NCBI RefSeq assembly: GCF_029784135.1
Contig: NC_073745.1
Span: forward strand, 164,919,328 to 164,983,327
Direction: 5' to 3'
DNA length: 64,000 nucleotides
Origin: Toxorhynchites rutilus septentrionalis
Lineage: Eukaryota > Arthropoda > Insecta > Diptera > Culicidae
Shown here: positions 10,805-22,443 of the stretch, one piece after another
Layout: every line of letters begins with the position of its first letter
Numbering within the stretch: the first letter of the stretch is position 1
Notes under the pieces: generated by a model
What the model was told of the DNA's origin: nothing
The model's input: the letters and a program-made list of their open reading frames with translations, nothing else
The model's database searches: none
Translations under genes and position numbers: made by a program

Positions 10805-13800
10805 TCATCGAGTAATCAACACATTCAAAACATACCGATTCAAGTTCTCTGAAATATGTAATAGGATCATAGTGAAATTAAAATGAGTGCATATTATGAA
10901 ATTTATACCTTTTATAATTGATGCATTTTTTAATAAATCATGCTGTAAATTTTCATCTTGTGTGTTGGCGCGATAAATATCTAGAACGTAATCTGGACCG
11001 TAAAGTAGAAAAAAATTATTTTCTGGAATATCTCTCGGAATGGTCACGCCAAGGATTGATGCTGTCAGTTGGGTCCAATATTTAGCTGTATTAATGTTGT
11101 TATACCCGCCTGGAAATTATGTATAATATTGATACAATTTTTTAAAAATTAAAATAATACCAGTACACTCTCGTCTATATCCATAATATACAAAAATCAA
11201 TCTCAGTTTAATTCGCTCCATAAATATTAACGTAATGACAAAAAAAACCAAGTCCTATTCCTGCATCGACGAGTTTGTACAGTCACTATCAAAGAGCAGA
11301 TTATTCGATCGCGTCTATATAATTTAATTAATTACCTCCGCCCAGGAATGTGATTGGAATATTCCACGTAAATATCTCCTTCATAGCCTCTATACAATCC
11401 TCTGGAAGCAAATTCGATCCACCTAAACGATCTCCAACAATAACATCAGCTCCACATTGCATAACGCACACTTGAGGCTGGAATGTCTCGAATGCCGCAG
11501 ATACTATTTGTCTGAAATAAGCCACGAACGCAGCGCTCGAAATGTAACGTGAATATGGTGCGTTTATTGTGTAGCCTCTACCGTTCCCAAAACCAATATC
11601 GGAAACAGCACCTGTCCCCGGATAAAAACCTGGCTCATACTGATGGAACGAAATGGTCATGACGTATTTACTGAAGTTGAAAGCGTGTTCAACACCATCA
11701 CCTGAAAAAAACGATAAGCTTGATTGAGATTCTCATTTTCTTGTTTTACATATATCTACAGCATGATATTGAGAGAGACCTATAGCAGAACATTGAAAAT
11801 TGTTGTACATTTCGGTGTTCATCCGAAATTAGTTGGTTCAGGCACGCCTGGAGCCAATCAAGCGAGGTGTCGAGAAAAAATAAGTTGGGAAACGTTTTTT
11901 TTTCACGAAAATTGGAAATAATGGCTTTAAATTTGTTTAGTCGTTTTATGGACTAATCAAAAGATTACGCAATTCGTATATCTATCGTGCGATGGTACCA
12001 CATTTATGTTCAGGGAAACTTCCGCTAAAAGGACTGTATGCTACGAGAGGAGCTGACCTAATCTCGTAGCATACAGTTGATCGTTGATCGGTCAAAGTTC
12101 AACGATAAGCACAAGACATAATCAGTTGATAATTGAAAACACGACGCAAAAATATTCATAGAGCAAAAATCACAACTTGCAAATGAGTAATAGAAATGTA
12201 AAAAAATATAATAGGAGTACAGGTAAGTTTCTTCGTGTTTTTTTCAAAAATAATGCTTTATTCTGCAAAAACAGTTACAAACTTAATATACAAAGTATTG
12301 CCCATCGCTATTCACAACTTTTTCCCATCTTTCTGGCAATTCACGGATCCCTTTGCGGAAATAATCGACCGATTTGTCGGCTAACCACGAAACGATCCAA
12401 TTTTTTACTTCACCAACATTGGAGAAGTGCTGGTCAACCTGGCCATGTTGCATCGATCGAAAAAGGTAGTAGTCGGACGGAGCAATGTCTGGAGAATACG
12501 ACGGGTGGGATAGGACCTCCCATTTCAGCGTTTAACGCTAAAAAATCCCCATAATAAAAAATATAGTCGTGAATATTCCGCGCAGCCGTCGATGATGATG
12601 CATGGCCGGGGTATCCATACGTTGCCCGACGTTTAGAATCGTCGTAATGGACCCACTTTTCATCGACAGTAACGATTCGATGCAAAAAAAACCTTTCTAT
12701 TATGCCGGTGGAGCAGTTGTTAGCACGTGAAAAAACGGCGTCCGACGTCTTTGAACACTGATCATGTAGGAAATAATAAAAGATATACCAGGTCAGCCCA
12801 CATCATGGCTTCTAGCAGCATCGGCCCATTCAAACATTTTTTACTTTTGATAATTTCGATATAGTTGTCCTAAAGAATTATTTCGATGATTTCTAAAACA
12901 AATCCGAAGTTAGAAGCAAACTGACTTTTATGATTTGTTTGTCGGTGGAGATCTTGTGTGAATTTATGGGTGTTTGGGCCCATTTGTGACTTTTTTCCGA
13001 TCGTTCATTCAGTTTTCGCGAATTCTTGTATTCTTTCACTGGTTCCAGGTTGATCTATTGCTGCAAGCTCGACGAATCGATTTTTGCAATGTGGGCGATG
13101 ATTGTCTATCTCCGATGCAATTTGAATATGCAGCGTACACCCAGGTTTTCTTAATCGATTTTTTTACGCGGATTTTCCAATTAACGCGGTTTTTTACGAG
13201 ATACGTATCCCCCGCGTAAAAAAACCTGTGTGTATGTGGAATACATAAAATAAGAGCTAATCTTCCAATGAAAATAGCCAACATTGATTTCTCTCAGGTG
13301 CATTTTGAGGGAATTTTGTTTGTGTCCGATGGAAATAATACTAGGTTGACTAAAAAGGATGCTGTGTCTGCATTTTTAACAGGCATTCGGATGAAGATGA
13401 GAATTATACTACCAGTCTCTCGTCATCTTTGCCATGATATTCCTGCCCATCACTGATGGACCTTTCATATGCAATATTGAAATTTGACATGCAGGTTTAA
13501 TCAAGGCAATAGTATCACTGAAGATCCAATCGAATTGACCGTTAGTGAAGGTGAACCAATTAGTCTTGTCCACAAAACTAAAAGGGTCAAGATTCTTTCT
13601 CCCCTTTATGTGTGATATAATTTGTATACCATTTCCCATAGACAACATATCTGTCGCTTCCAATCAGTCTGCATAAATGTTGCGCTCACTCTACCCCCCC
13701 TCACAACACCCACTTCCCGTATGTGACATTGATGAGTGAACATTTTTTGTGCGAGTGTCGAGCAGGAATGAATTGTCTTTCTCAAGATTCATTGTACTCC

Positions 13801-16800
13801 TAATAAGTGCTCGAAAGATGTAATCTTACGTTGATCGTACTTGATCGAAGAAATTACAAAAAGAATGTATTTGACCGCAGTATTTGATAAAATCTTTCTG
13901 AAAAGAACTGGATTTGATTTGCTGGAAACACTATCTTCTTTTCTCTCGTGTTGTGCGTTATGTGTGACGATGGTAGGTTTTTTCGAAGCTGCTGTTGATT
14001 TCTATGAGTTCGGCGTTTTCGGCTTGCATGCAACGATTTTTGAGGATTTGTTTGACTTTTGCTTTCGGGCAGCCATACAGCAGTAGCAGCACTTTCTTCT
14101 TGCTGGTCGCCTTCTTCACAGCAGCAAGTTTGTTTTTTTTTTTGCAGCAGTAACTGTTCCAAAACGATCTAACCGCTGTACAATTACAATTGAGTGGAGC
14201 TGGCACCTACTTATATACAGATTTTTGTGATTTCAATAGCTTGCTTTCAAAACAATTTTTGAGCTATTGAAACAAGTTTTTGGATCAATAAGTAACACAC
14301 ATATAACGCGTAGACATTTTATCTTTCGAATGAAGTGGTTATCATACCATTTCTTTCAACCGGCGAAGAGGGTTTATTGCTCAAAATCCTGTTTCTCCAA
14401 TGTAACACTCTCGTTCTCGAAGCTTTCAACTTACACCCCAGTATAGAAATGAAAGATGTAGTCCGACGTCAACATTATTTTCACATAAAACGTCTTGCAA
14501 AAAAATGTCATGTTGAAATTTTCTACATATTTCAGTACTTCCCCTTGGTTCACCGTGAGTGGTTCGCGCTGACATAAGGGTGATCACAACAAACGCGAGC
14601 TGGCTCCTCTCTCTCAGGTCACCATAAACTTCTATCAAAATGCGATGACTTTCCGCAGCTTTTTTCTTCATATTGAAGTAAGATGGCTCAAATCGGACGA
14701 TTCCTTCTTCGGATTTCGCGCTTAGCAACACATTTGGCCTTACATTTTTATTTATATAGATATCCACCTACCCTTGTGAACATGTTTTGCATCCGCAACG
14801 CAATGCAGTAAAAGCATCAGATCACCGCATGTGCCGTGAACCATGTTTGTGGGAACAATATCAAACACTATCTCACATTCCGGGATCCGATTGGTCGGAA
14901 AGCTGATCGGATTCCATGATTCGAACGAAATCGACTTTTGCATTCTGAAATCTGTTCGACCTAAATTTAATCGATCTATGGAAATGTTGAAACCTTTTCT
15001 TGATGAAAAATTTTACGTTGTTAACATTTGAATGAAGATTATTACTCCATGTTATTTGAAAATTCACTTGGCATACTCCTGACCCTAACTCAACATTTTT
15101 TTCTATATTTTTTAACCACATTTCCGCTAAAACTTTATCCATGATATGAAAACATTATCAGACACAATTTTGTACACGATTTTTACCCACTTGCAGAAAA
15201 GGTGTTACTGTGTTGCATACAAAACATATTTAAAGGGTATGGCTAATTTCCATCAATATTTTTCGTTTTAAAAGCGTGTTTATTCCACCCGAAAACCCGT
15301 TTCTATTTTCTCAGAAATGGAACACGAATCTCAATGTCGTCTATGTCAAATTCCACGCATTATCACAACATGATTGGACTTGAGTCGAACGGATAACAGG
15401 ATGAAAATGCAATCCGTTCGAGTTATTCTGACTCGGTCGTATTTCAGAATACGGGTGAGTAGGTGATTAACAGGCGGATTTGGAATTTCCGATGCAACTA
15501 CGCTATCGATTTCCATAACAATGCACTGCGTTTTAGCCTAGCAATAGCAAAGGCTGTGACGGCATTGCTTTTGATAGGTTCTCGCAGGCGAATTTATTCA
15601 TCCTCATGCTGCTTCCGTCGATTGTGTCGTAGGAATCGCCGTAGTTTGCCCCCTACCTTCGCATACATGCCGACCATGAATTGTTGGCACAGCTCACGAC
15701 ATCGTAGAATGACGTTGTCCTAGCTGCGTTGAATCATTGTTTGATAATAAAAATCCATCGAGCTCTCTTGTTTCTTTCATATCTTGTAGCTACATATTCA
15801 TAAATATTAATTCGAATCATTGAATTAATACACGTGTTCTCCAGCTTTTCTTGATTGATGACAATAGCGTGATTAATATTTTGCTATCCAAGCAATTGTG
15901 ATCTGACGGATTTGAATAATTTATTTTTCTTATTCGATAAGGTTTCCAGTACCTTGTCGATGTCCCTAACTTTGGACGAATTGAGGTTACTTCCGTGTGG
16001 GTGAAAGTTAGATGAAGCGTACATAGCGCCATTTGTCATTCAACGTCATTTTTTATTTGGATATTGTGGATTTGGATTAGTGTCACCCTAAGCTAAAGTG
16101 ACCAGATGGTCAGAGGTCTACGCGGGACACAAAAAACAAAACGTTACGTATATACGTTATGTGAACATGAACCATAGTTTAGCGAGTCTAAACTGATCAG
16201 TATTATTTCTTTATGAGTACCGGCACTCAGTTGTGATTTTTCGGTGGTTTAGATTTTGTTTACGCTCGAAAATCACTCGCTCAGAGCATTTACGCCTGGC
16301 AAGCACGATTTAAATTCTACAATTTTCTGCAAATTACCGAATGGAATGCTCGAAAATTCCAAATAATTTTCATCGACACAAAAAAATGGACTAATTTCGG
16401 ATGGCGATGAAAGATATTTTATAGGAACAAATTTTCTTTAAATCTTACGTTTATTAAGTCTACAACAAAAATGATTGAAGGCTGTTGATTCGCAGCAGCA
16501 GCACTGTCAAGCAACATGATGATTTTTCCATACTGCAAGCTCCACCCTACAGTGAAGGAGTTGGATATCCTGAGGCACTTTGTGTCCACCAGATATAGCC
16601 GATCTGGTATTTACAATATCATCTCTTTGCCGCTCCTTGAGCCGGGAGATCGAAGCAACCGGCCAAACGGTGGAGAAGAATCTGGCCAAAATGGGCATTT
16701 TTATGCGGAAGCGTCAGACGAGACCGGCCGTATCTGAGCAGCAGGCAATCACCCAGAAGGAGTAGCTTGAGGTGCTGGCGAAAGAAGTGAAAAACTTCTT

Positions 16801-18957
16801 TTCGTACTCATAATGAAAGACGAGACGTACTTAATGCTAGAATTCAACGAATGGCAGGGGACCGGGTACTTTACGTTTCCCAGGAAAGCGATGACGTCGA
16901 ATATATCATTCACATCAAGTTCTCGAAGAAGGCCCTTCTCTGACAGACGTGAAGGGAATGTCCAAGCCGCTCTTCTTTCGAGTCATATGGTTAACGGGGA
17001 GATATATAATACGAAGTGCTTGCCGAACCTGGGATCAGCCCATTATGCCAAATGATCACTGGAGGATGGAACGGCTGGAGATAAACATTGTCGCGAAGAG
17101 CACCAGCATTCTCAACATTCCCCAGCTGCGCCCGATAGAAAACTTTTGAGCGAATGGCCAAAATAGAGAAACAGGCGACCACCAAAGCCACGAAAAGGTA
17201 AAATAACACGCCGATATACATCTATTCATCGGCCATGGTTCAGGTTCCGGCCAACTTCCGTAAGACCGGCCAGTGCTTCATTTACGATACTTCATAAAAC
17301 AACTCTGCCTCTTCCTGTGGAGTATACACTAGTTCTTCCGGCTTATTTAAAACGTTAAGCCCTGAGCGAGCTAGGGGACTAAAGATGAACTTTTCGTATG
17401 GCTCACGTTGGTCCCTGCGGATAAATAGGGGACTTTAAGAAAATAATTTTCCAATTTTGTTGCTGTCGCTTCCAGTTGACACTCTCTAAACAAAAAGCCT
17501 AATGTCGGTGCGATGATGCATTAGAAGCGCTCTTGAGCAGTCTGCCAAATAAAAGATTTTTTTTGAGGTTCATCCATTTAAGAAAATCAACATGATCAAA
17601 TTGTGATATTGAAATATATTGATATCGCGGGACATTTTCGTTTCTTTTGCCAAATGCGGGACGTTTCGCGGGACGGAATCTAACGCGGGACATTTTGTTG
17701 AAATGCGGGACTGTCCCGCGTAACGCGGGACGTCTGGTCAGTTTACCCTAAGCGGTATTGGTTATCGCTATCCTAGCGAAAAAATCGTGCAATGATAGTA
17801 GCTTTCCAACAAATGTCTGGAAATTTGATTCACTGGAATAATAATCAAGTTACGCCATCTGTTGTAAAACCGAAGAAACTTACCGGTATAACCAAGTATA
17901 AACCGAATTTGTATGAAGATATTATTTTCTTTTTATTTGGTTTACAAGGTTACCTACAATAATTGTTCTAGTTTAGGGCAACCATTAGGTTAAAAGAAAT
18001 GCGGTTCACGTGTTCACGTGTCTTACCATGATGTATATCAAGATCCAAATAAAGAACTTTCTGAAATTTTGTCCTCAGCCTATGGATAGCAATGACTATG
18101 TCGTTCACATAACTGAATCCCGCAGCCTTGTCTCTAAAAAAAAAAGAAATATTTGGAAGATAATTTTTATGATGTATAAACTTTGTTTAAGAAAAAAAAC
18201 TGTAAAAGTCATTTCAATTTCATTTCAAATACTATTAGGTATCAAATAGTATTTAGATTCATTTGCAACTACTCGTTTACACAGCTCACCTATAAATCAC
18301 CGAACAAATTTCTCACATTGTTCAAAAATTGCTACACAGCTCACCTATAAATCACCGAACAAATTTCTCACATTGTTCAAAAATTGCTAATACTTAGCTA
18401 ATGTAACATGCTAGCTCAGAAATATAAAACGTATGAATAGAACTTTACCTCTGTGCATGGTGCCATCCACCATTCCAGTTGATAGCAATAGAAGCACCAT
18501 TTATGATCGCATCTACAGCTGCTAATGTACTTCCAGCCACTGTCGTAACAAAATCATAAATCTCTTCAAATGGCAAGCAATCATACTCTGAAAATTAAAA
18601 AAAAAAGTTTATACATATATTATTGAATCGAATCGTATCATTAGCTTGCCAAGCCCAAATTGTTCATAAGAAATTTCCTGTGAAGTTGTGTATTGTTTCA
18701 GACAATCAACATAGTCTGCACTATGAAACGACCGTAGATCTTCATACGAGCATTTTTGTGGGGCAATAACTTGACAATAATTTAATAGTCCGTATGATTT
18801 GATCAATTCATGTACAATTTGTGACTGGAAAAAAGGGAAATTATTACAATGTTTTAAGCGAATTAGTTGAAGTGCTCACACGATTTTCGATTATGTCCAA
18901 TTTTCTCATTTGACTAAGAATAGCCTCACTGTGAACGTATACAACACTTTTCAACAT
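10805..18957 (-). CDS. HDAC8: Histone deacetylase 8-like (class I HDAC), seven exons
   Basis: Exons in reading order: 18957-18880, 18824-18650, 18587-18449, 18133-18027, 11701-11336, 11109-10909 and 10848-10805. They join in frame to 369 residues; human HDAC8 has 377. Landmarks are WNGGWHHA (His127-His128), [19 protein letters not shown] (Asp163 and His165 as zinc ligands), [28 protein letters not shown] (Asp257, third zinc ligand), and FLGGGGYN (Tyr291, transition-state Tyr). The end resembles HDAC8 and lacks the long HDAC1 tail. All splice sites are GT-AG except intron 2, which reads best as GC-AG. Oddities: the acidic loop holding HDAC8 Asp101 is several residues short with no clear counterpart, a Gly before YDC is Glu, and the Cys after GF is Ser. 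No stop or frameshift was found, so I consider it functional. It should deacetylate lysines, in vertebrates notably on cohesin SMC3. Intron 4 (11702-18026) is packed with transposon remnants. Confidence 0.93.
12033..12077. repeat. Perfect 16-bp inverted repeat (hairpin)
   Basis: ACTGTATGCTACGAGA at 12033-12048 is followed after 13 bases by its exact reverse complement at 12062-12077. It lies in HDAC8 intron 4 just outside the mariner remnant. It may be the core of a tiny foldback or MITE. Confidence 0.7.
12283..12837 (-). pseudogene. mariner transposase remnant
   Basis: Reverse strand reads, with breaks, [14 protein letters not shown], then a corrupted [10 protein letters not shown] segment, [19 protein letters not shown] (first catalytic Asp region), [20 protein letters not shown] (second/third catalytic region), and a tail [12 protein letters not shown]...[16 protein letters not shown] before a TAA at 12283-12285. 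A large part between the DEKW block and the APSDYYLF block is deleted and there are frameshifts, so it is dead. This is the mariner (DD34D) side of the superfamily, unlike the DD37E element at 30373-34908. It lies within HDAC8 intron 4, on the same strand as the gene. Confidence 0.88.
13138..13232. mobile_element. Short MITE-like inverted repeat
   Basis: Left end cacccaggttttctta and right end taaaaaaacctgtgtg are inverted, with internal ttaacgcgg and acgcgg motifs mirrored. About 95 bp, non-coding, in HDAC8 intron 4. Confidence 0.45.
13480..14475 (-). pseudogene. Histone H1-like pseudogene unit inside HDAC8 intron
   Basis: On the reverse strand the unit opens with a degraded terminus (TTGACGTCGGACTACATC, about 14457-14475). 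A promoter region with TATA (TATATAAGTAGG, about 14206-14218) follows. Then comes a lysine-rich stretch ([25 protein letters not shown]) at about 14020-14150, typical of a linker-histone C-terminal tail, with stops and frameshifts. A degenerate histone stem-loop is at 13894-13909. The promoter and 3' parts match 35985-36290 and 36590-37630, marking both as one repeat type. The globular H1 domain is missing, so the H1 assignment rests on composition and context. Confidence 0.55.
13894..13909 (-). promoter_or_regulatory. Degenerate histone 3' stem-loop
   Basis: Reverse strand AGTTCTTTTCAGAAAG keeps the loop and one arm of GGTTCTTTTCAGAACC but has lost the outer pairs. Confidence 0.5.
14540..15142 (-). 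other. Coding-like segment, unrecognised
   Basis: Reverse strand holds an 89-codon frame from 15142 ([18 protein letters not shown]...), a second from 14943 containing [19 protein letters not shown], and a third from 14767 ([18 protein letters not shown]). The first and third share a frame; the second is shifted. A donor-like GTAGGT follows the second frame near 14772 and an acceptor-like TTTCAG precedes it near 14945. The composition looks protein-coding, but I recognise no family. It could be a spliced nested gene or a decayed gene inside a mobile element. Confidence 0.3.
15150..16085. other. Unassigned HDAC8 intron sequence
   Basis: No gene, stem-loop or recognised repeat found in this part of intron 4. 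Confidence 0.4.
16094..17745. mobile_element. 8-bp-TSD (hAT-like) element enclosing a Tc1/mariner remnant
   Basis: Terminal inverted repeats TAAAGTGACCAGATGG (left) and, read inward from the right, TAAACTGACCAGACGT are flanked by an exact 8-bp direct duplication CCCTAAGC at 16086-16093 and 17746-17753. This is the hAT signature. The right end carries several cgcgggac/gtcccgcg repeats (17625-17735). No hAT transposase is present; the interior holds a decayed Tc1/mariner gene. Total 1,652 bp, within HDAC8 intron 4. Confidence 0.75.
16510..17300 (+). pseudogene. Tc1/mariner (DD37-type) transposase remnant
   Basis: Broken forward frames include [20 protein letters not shown] (first catalytic Asp block), MSKPLFF, and PQLRPIENF (catalytic Glu block). 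The layout matches the ITmD37E/D39D side of the superfamily. Multiple stops and frameshifts make it inactive. It was either caught inside the surrounding 8-bp-TSD element or captured by it. Confidence 0.75.
18279..18388 (+). repeat. 55-bp tandem duplication in HDAC8 intron 3
   Basis: Two head-to-tail copies of a 55-base unit beginning acacagctcacctataaat, with no differences that I can see. Just outside exon 3. Confidence 0.85.
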
Positions 18958-19017
18958 GTTTTTACTGTTTTTCAAATCAGCACTCAGCTTTCGCGCTAAA
19001 AAGTGACATTTAATATA

Positions 19018-19080
19018 CAGTAATTTACATTAAATGCGACATGCCGAGGAACAACTCAGTGTCGCATCCGCGTTGACGGC
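19018..19080. mobile_element. MITE M1 copy c, left half
   Basis: Starts CAGTAATTTACATTAAATGC and runs to cagtgtcgcatccgcg, where it is broken. The other half resumes at about 25050 and ends at 25260. It begins 61 bp upstream of the HDAC8 start codon, so it probably lies in that gene's 5' UTR or promoter. Confidence 0.75.
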
Positions 19081-19139
19081 ATTGAGCTTCGTATTACGAA
19101 ATGGGGGAGTAGGCATGACAATATGGGTTTGCAGAAGAA

Positions 19140-20032
19140 ATGAACACACATTTAAAATATAAATTATGAATGAAAATTATTTTTCGCAAATCAAATTAGT
19201 ACTCTATGTAAATGAAAACCACTTTTGCTTGCAAGTAGTGAACAAATATCATACAAAAATTGTGTCTAAAGATAATTTTATGTTATGATTGTAAGTTTTG
19301 GCGAGAATATCTAAAAATTTATAGAAAACTAGCTAACCCATCAACTTTGTCCCGCCCATTTACTTGATTAATTCTCGAGTAATGCAAAAAATTGTGTTTC
19401 ATTTGTATGGCAGCCCCCTCTAAGAGAGGGGGAAGGAGTATCTTATCACCATAGAAACATTTATTGCATCCTAAAACCTCCACATGCCAACTTTGGTTTC
19501 GTTTGCTTGGTTAATTTCCGAGTAATGCAGAAAATTTATGTTTCATTTGTATGGCAGCCCCCCTTAGAGAGGGGGGAGGGGTCTCAAAATATTACGAAAA
19601 CCTTCCCCGGCCCCAAAAACCCCTACATACTAATTTTCATGTCGATCGGTTCAGTAGTTTCCGAGTCTATAAGAATCAGACAGACAGACAGACATCACTC
19701 CATTTTTATATATATAGAAGATAGAAGATAGTTTAAATTAGGGTCAGAACAACGTACTTCTAGTAGGTAAATAACGCCAAGAAAAAAATTTCATACAAAT
19801 TTTAGCAATTTAAAACTGCCTTAGGGCCGACTAATCCGATAGAGAATAGTTGGCCTCATACAAACTAATGTCGTATCCAGATGTCGACACCATTCCGCCG
19901 TCAACGCGAATTGGAGGCGCTTTTGACCAGGGGTATGACTAAAACGTCAAATCCCTCATATTGCCAGTGTACCCAATATTGTTGCGGTTCACTGACATTT
20001 TGGTTCTGTCAATTACTGTTGTTTACAACTCG
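19140..20032. repeat. Mixed repeats: family E copy and a non-LTR/SINE-type tail
   Basis: 19150-19340 and 19740-19900 match interspersed family E. 19370-19725 is a different repeat with two similar modules (catttgtatggcagccccc, ctcgagtaatgcaaaaa) ending in tcggttcagtagtttccgag, a (cagacaga)n run and tatatatag. That kind of 3' tail is typical of insect non-LTR/SINE repeats. No coding sequence. Confidence 0.5.
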
Positions 20033-20263
20033 GTCCGATTTAGAGATGGGCAAAACGGTTCATTTCAGTGAGCGGCTCAGAGCCGTGCGCTCAATGAAAA
20101 GAGCCGGCTCATTTGAGCGGCTCGGCGGCTCTTTTCAAGAAGCAGTTTATTCGGGTATGGGACGTAAAAAATTAAGCTTGAAACAATAATTAGTGCAGAG
20201 AATAGAAAAAATAATATTTCACAGAAGGTTTTCTCATATATATTTCTATTTAAAAAATCTTCA

Positions 20264-21532
20264 TTAAACATTTTGATTTATGAACATTATTTTTTCAATG
20301 TTTCCTGACGTAAGTCTACTACGTCTTTCACTACAAACTTGTCCTGCTTTCGAAAAAATTCGCTCACATGGTACTGAAGTCGCCGGAATACATAATATTT
20401 TCAAAGCAATTTCGTAGAGCCGCGGATAGATAGATTTCCTTTCCTCCCACCAAAGCAAAGGGTCGCTTGTTCTCAGCAAATGTGGCTCCACTAAATATTT
20501 ATCTAACTCAGCTATTGCAGCAGCTTCTGGATCATGTGGAGCTTGAAGATTCCGCAGGCGTGTATTCTATGGATGTCATTTTTAGCGTCCTTATCAACGA
20601 CTGGTATGCATTGTTGTACTTTATATTATCCCCAAAACCTTGCTGCTTGAAGCGCGGATCTAGCAGTATTGATTGGGCTACCAATTCGTCTGACTCAAGA
20701 TCTGCAAATCGTTTTACCAGCTCCGAAATCAATTCATTGCACAGCTTTTTTATAATCACGGGAACTGATTTCTCTTGCTCCATATAATGTTGAACATGAC
20801 GAATCATCAGTCGGGAGAGCAAAGCAGTTTTCGATAACGACACAGTTTTCTCCCCGGATATTTCAATCGTTACATCGTTGAACACTTTGAGAATTTTGAC
20901 TGCGTGCTCTATGGCAACCCAGTCCTGAGACTCCAAAGATAGGCGAGACTCCATAAGTGCCAAAGTAGATACAACCGCTTGTTTGTTGAGCAACATTCGA
21001 TCCAACATATCATATGTCGAGTCCAACGAGTTGAAACGTCTTTTTTCAACTTTAGTTTAGGCTCATTCAATGTCTGCTGCATTTCATGGAGCTTGTTCAG
21101 AGCATTGGTACTTTGCTTGAAATATTGCACAATTGCTCTGCATTTATCGACGACATCAATGAAAGACGATGTTGAAATGGCTGTTTGGACAACTAAATTG
21201 AGCGAATGGGCGAAACATCTCAAATGACGCATTTTAAGAAGTGTGGCAGCTAACTTCATATTTGCTGCGTCATCGGTTACTAGTGCTGTTATTTGCGTGT
21301 TTATAGAAAACCGTGTCAAGACAGCAGTAATCCATATGGAAATGTTTTCCGCTGTATGTCTGCCGGGAAATTTCGAGCACTCTAATAAAAAAGTTTTCAA
21401 TTTCGTATTTTCGTCAATAAAATGAGCAGTCAACGCATAAAAGCTTGTGTTATTGATGCTGGTCCAACCATCACAGGCAGTGCTTGGAAATATCTGTATC
21501 ACATCAATCTTTTCAGCTGAATTTCCGACCAC
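20264..21532 (-). pseudogene. hAT transposase, C-terminal two thirds (frameshifted)
   Basis: Three reverse frames join end to end: 21532-20909 (CDGWTSINNTSFYALTAHF, CFAHSLNLVV), 21026-20532, and 20491-20264 with the hATC dimerisation domain (DPLLWWEE, ATSVPCERIFSKAGQV, LTSGNIEKIMFINQN). Frame changes near 21040 and near 20560 show at least two indels. CERIFSKAG is the diagnostic hATC motif. Nothing here would give a working enzyme. Confidence 0.9.
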
Positions 21533-21544
21533 ACTTGATCATTA

Positions 21545-22440
21545 TACCATTGCATTCGGGATACCGAAAATGAACCAACGCCGAACCTCACAACCACAGC
21601 AAGCTCCTCACAGTTGATTCATCCAGTTTTGTTCATTCTCTCTTTCGTTCTGTTCTGCGTTCACGGAATGTGAGCAAAAGGAAATATCCCTAGTTTTGTC
21701 ATTCATTGATATTAATATACCAGTTCATTCACTATCAGCATCTTTCTCGGACACTGACGAGACGGAGAAATTCGTTGAGGAAGATAACGAAGTACAGAAT
21801 GCTCACAATAGTGACAAGAAATAAAATTGTTCAAGCATGCAAGGTTTCCGTCTCAATTAAAATGCGTTCATTTTACATAGTAAATATGCAATTCCAATTC
21901 CATTTGTCAGAAATGCTTCAATAGACTCCAATTCCGATGTAAAAAAAATATTCCGCAATGGGAATATTTCGAGCTTTCTTTGGCAAACGAGTCAAACTGT
22001 GCTATAGGATTAGCGGATGAAATTGCCAACATCCAGCTTTGGCTGACAAAGTTTGCATTCGCTACCCGGATCGATTCTGCATAATGCCTCCTCGCCCTCC
22101 AAGCCTATGCAATCCTTAGCTGTGAGTGTGCATGCAGATCTTCCTCTTTTGTTGGCATTTCCGCTTGCACCATCGATTTGCGTTGCCCTTTCGGAGCAAC
22201 TTCAAAAATAACTGAATGAGCAAGGCACTGACTCAATGAGAAAATCACACACATATCGGGATATTGAAAATGAACAGTCACAACATTCCTGACAATTCAA
22301 TGGTAATGAATAAATATGAATGAATTCTCATGACTCGAGCTTTAAGGAAAGCTCAGATAGCACAGAATGAATATGAATGAACAGTTGTAAATTTGTTTGC
22401 CGTCGGATGAATGGCAGCAGCATCGACAAGCAAAATAAAC
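21545..22440. other. Probable insertion splitting the hAT transposase
   Basis: hAT similarity stops at about 21535 and resumes at about 22444. Near both ends lie similar stretches (gggataccgaaaatgaac at 21560, gggatattgaaaatgaac at 22258). No open reading frame or clear inverted termini. Confidence 0.4.
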
Positions 22441-22443
22441 GCG

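Noticed and set aside
18601..18649. HDAC8 exon 2 extended to the GTATAA at about 18611
   Set aside because: It would insert extra residues between the FGL and YDC motifs that are adjacent in class I HDACs; the GC donor gives a clean join.
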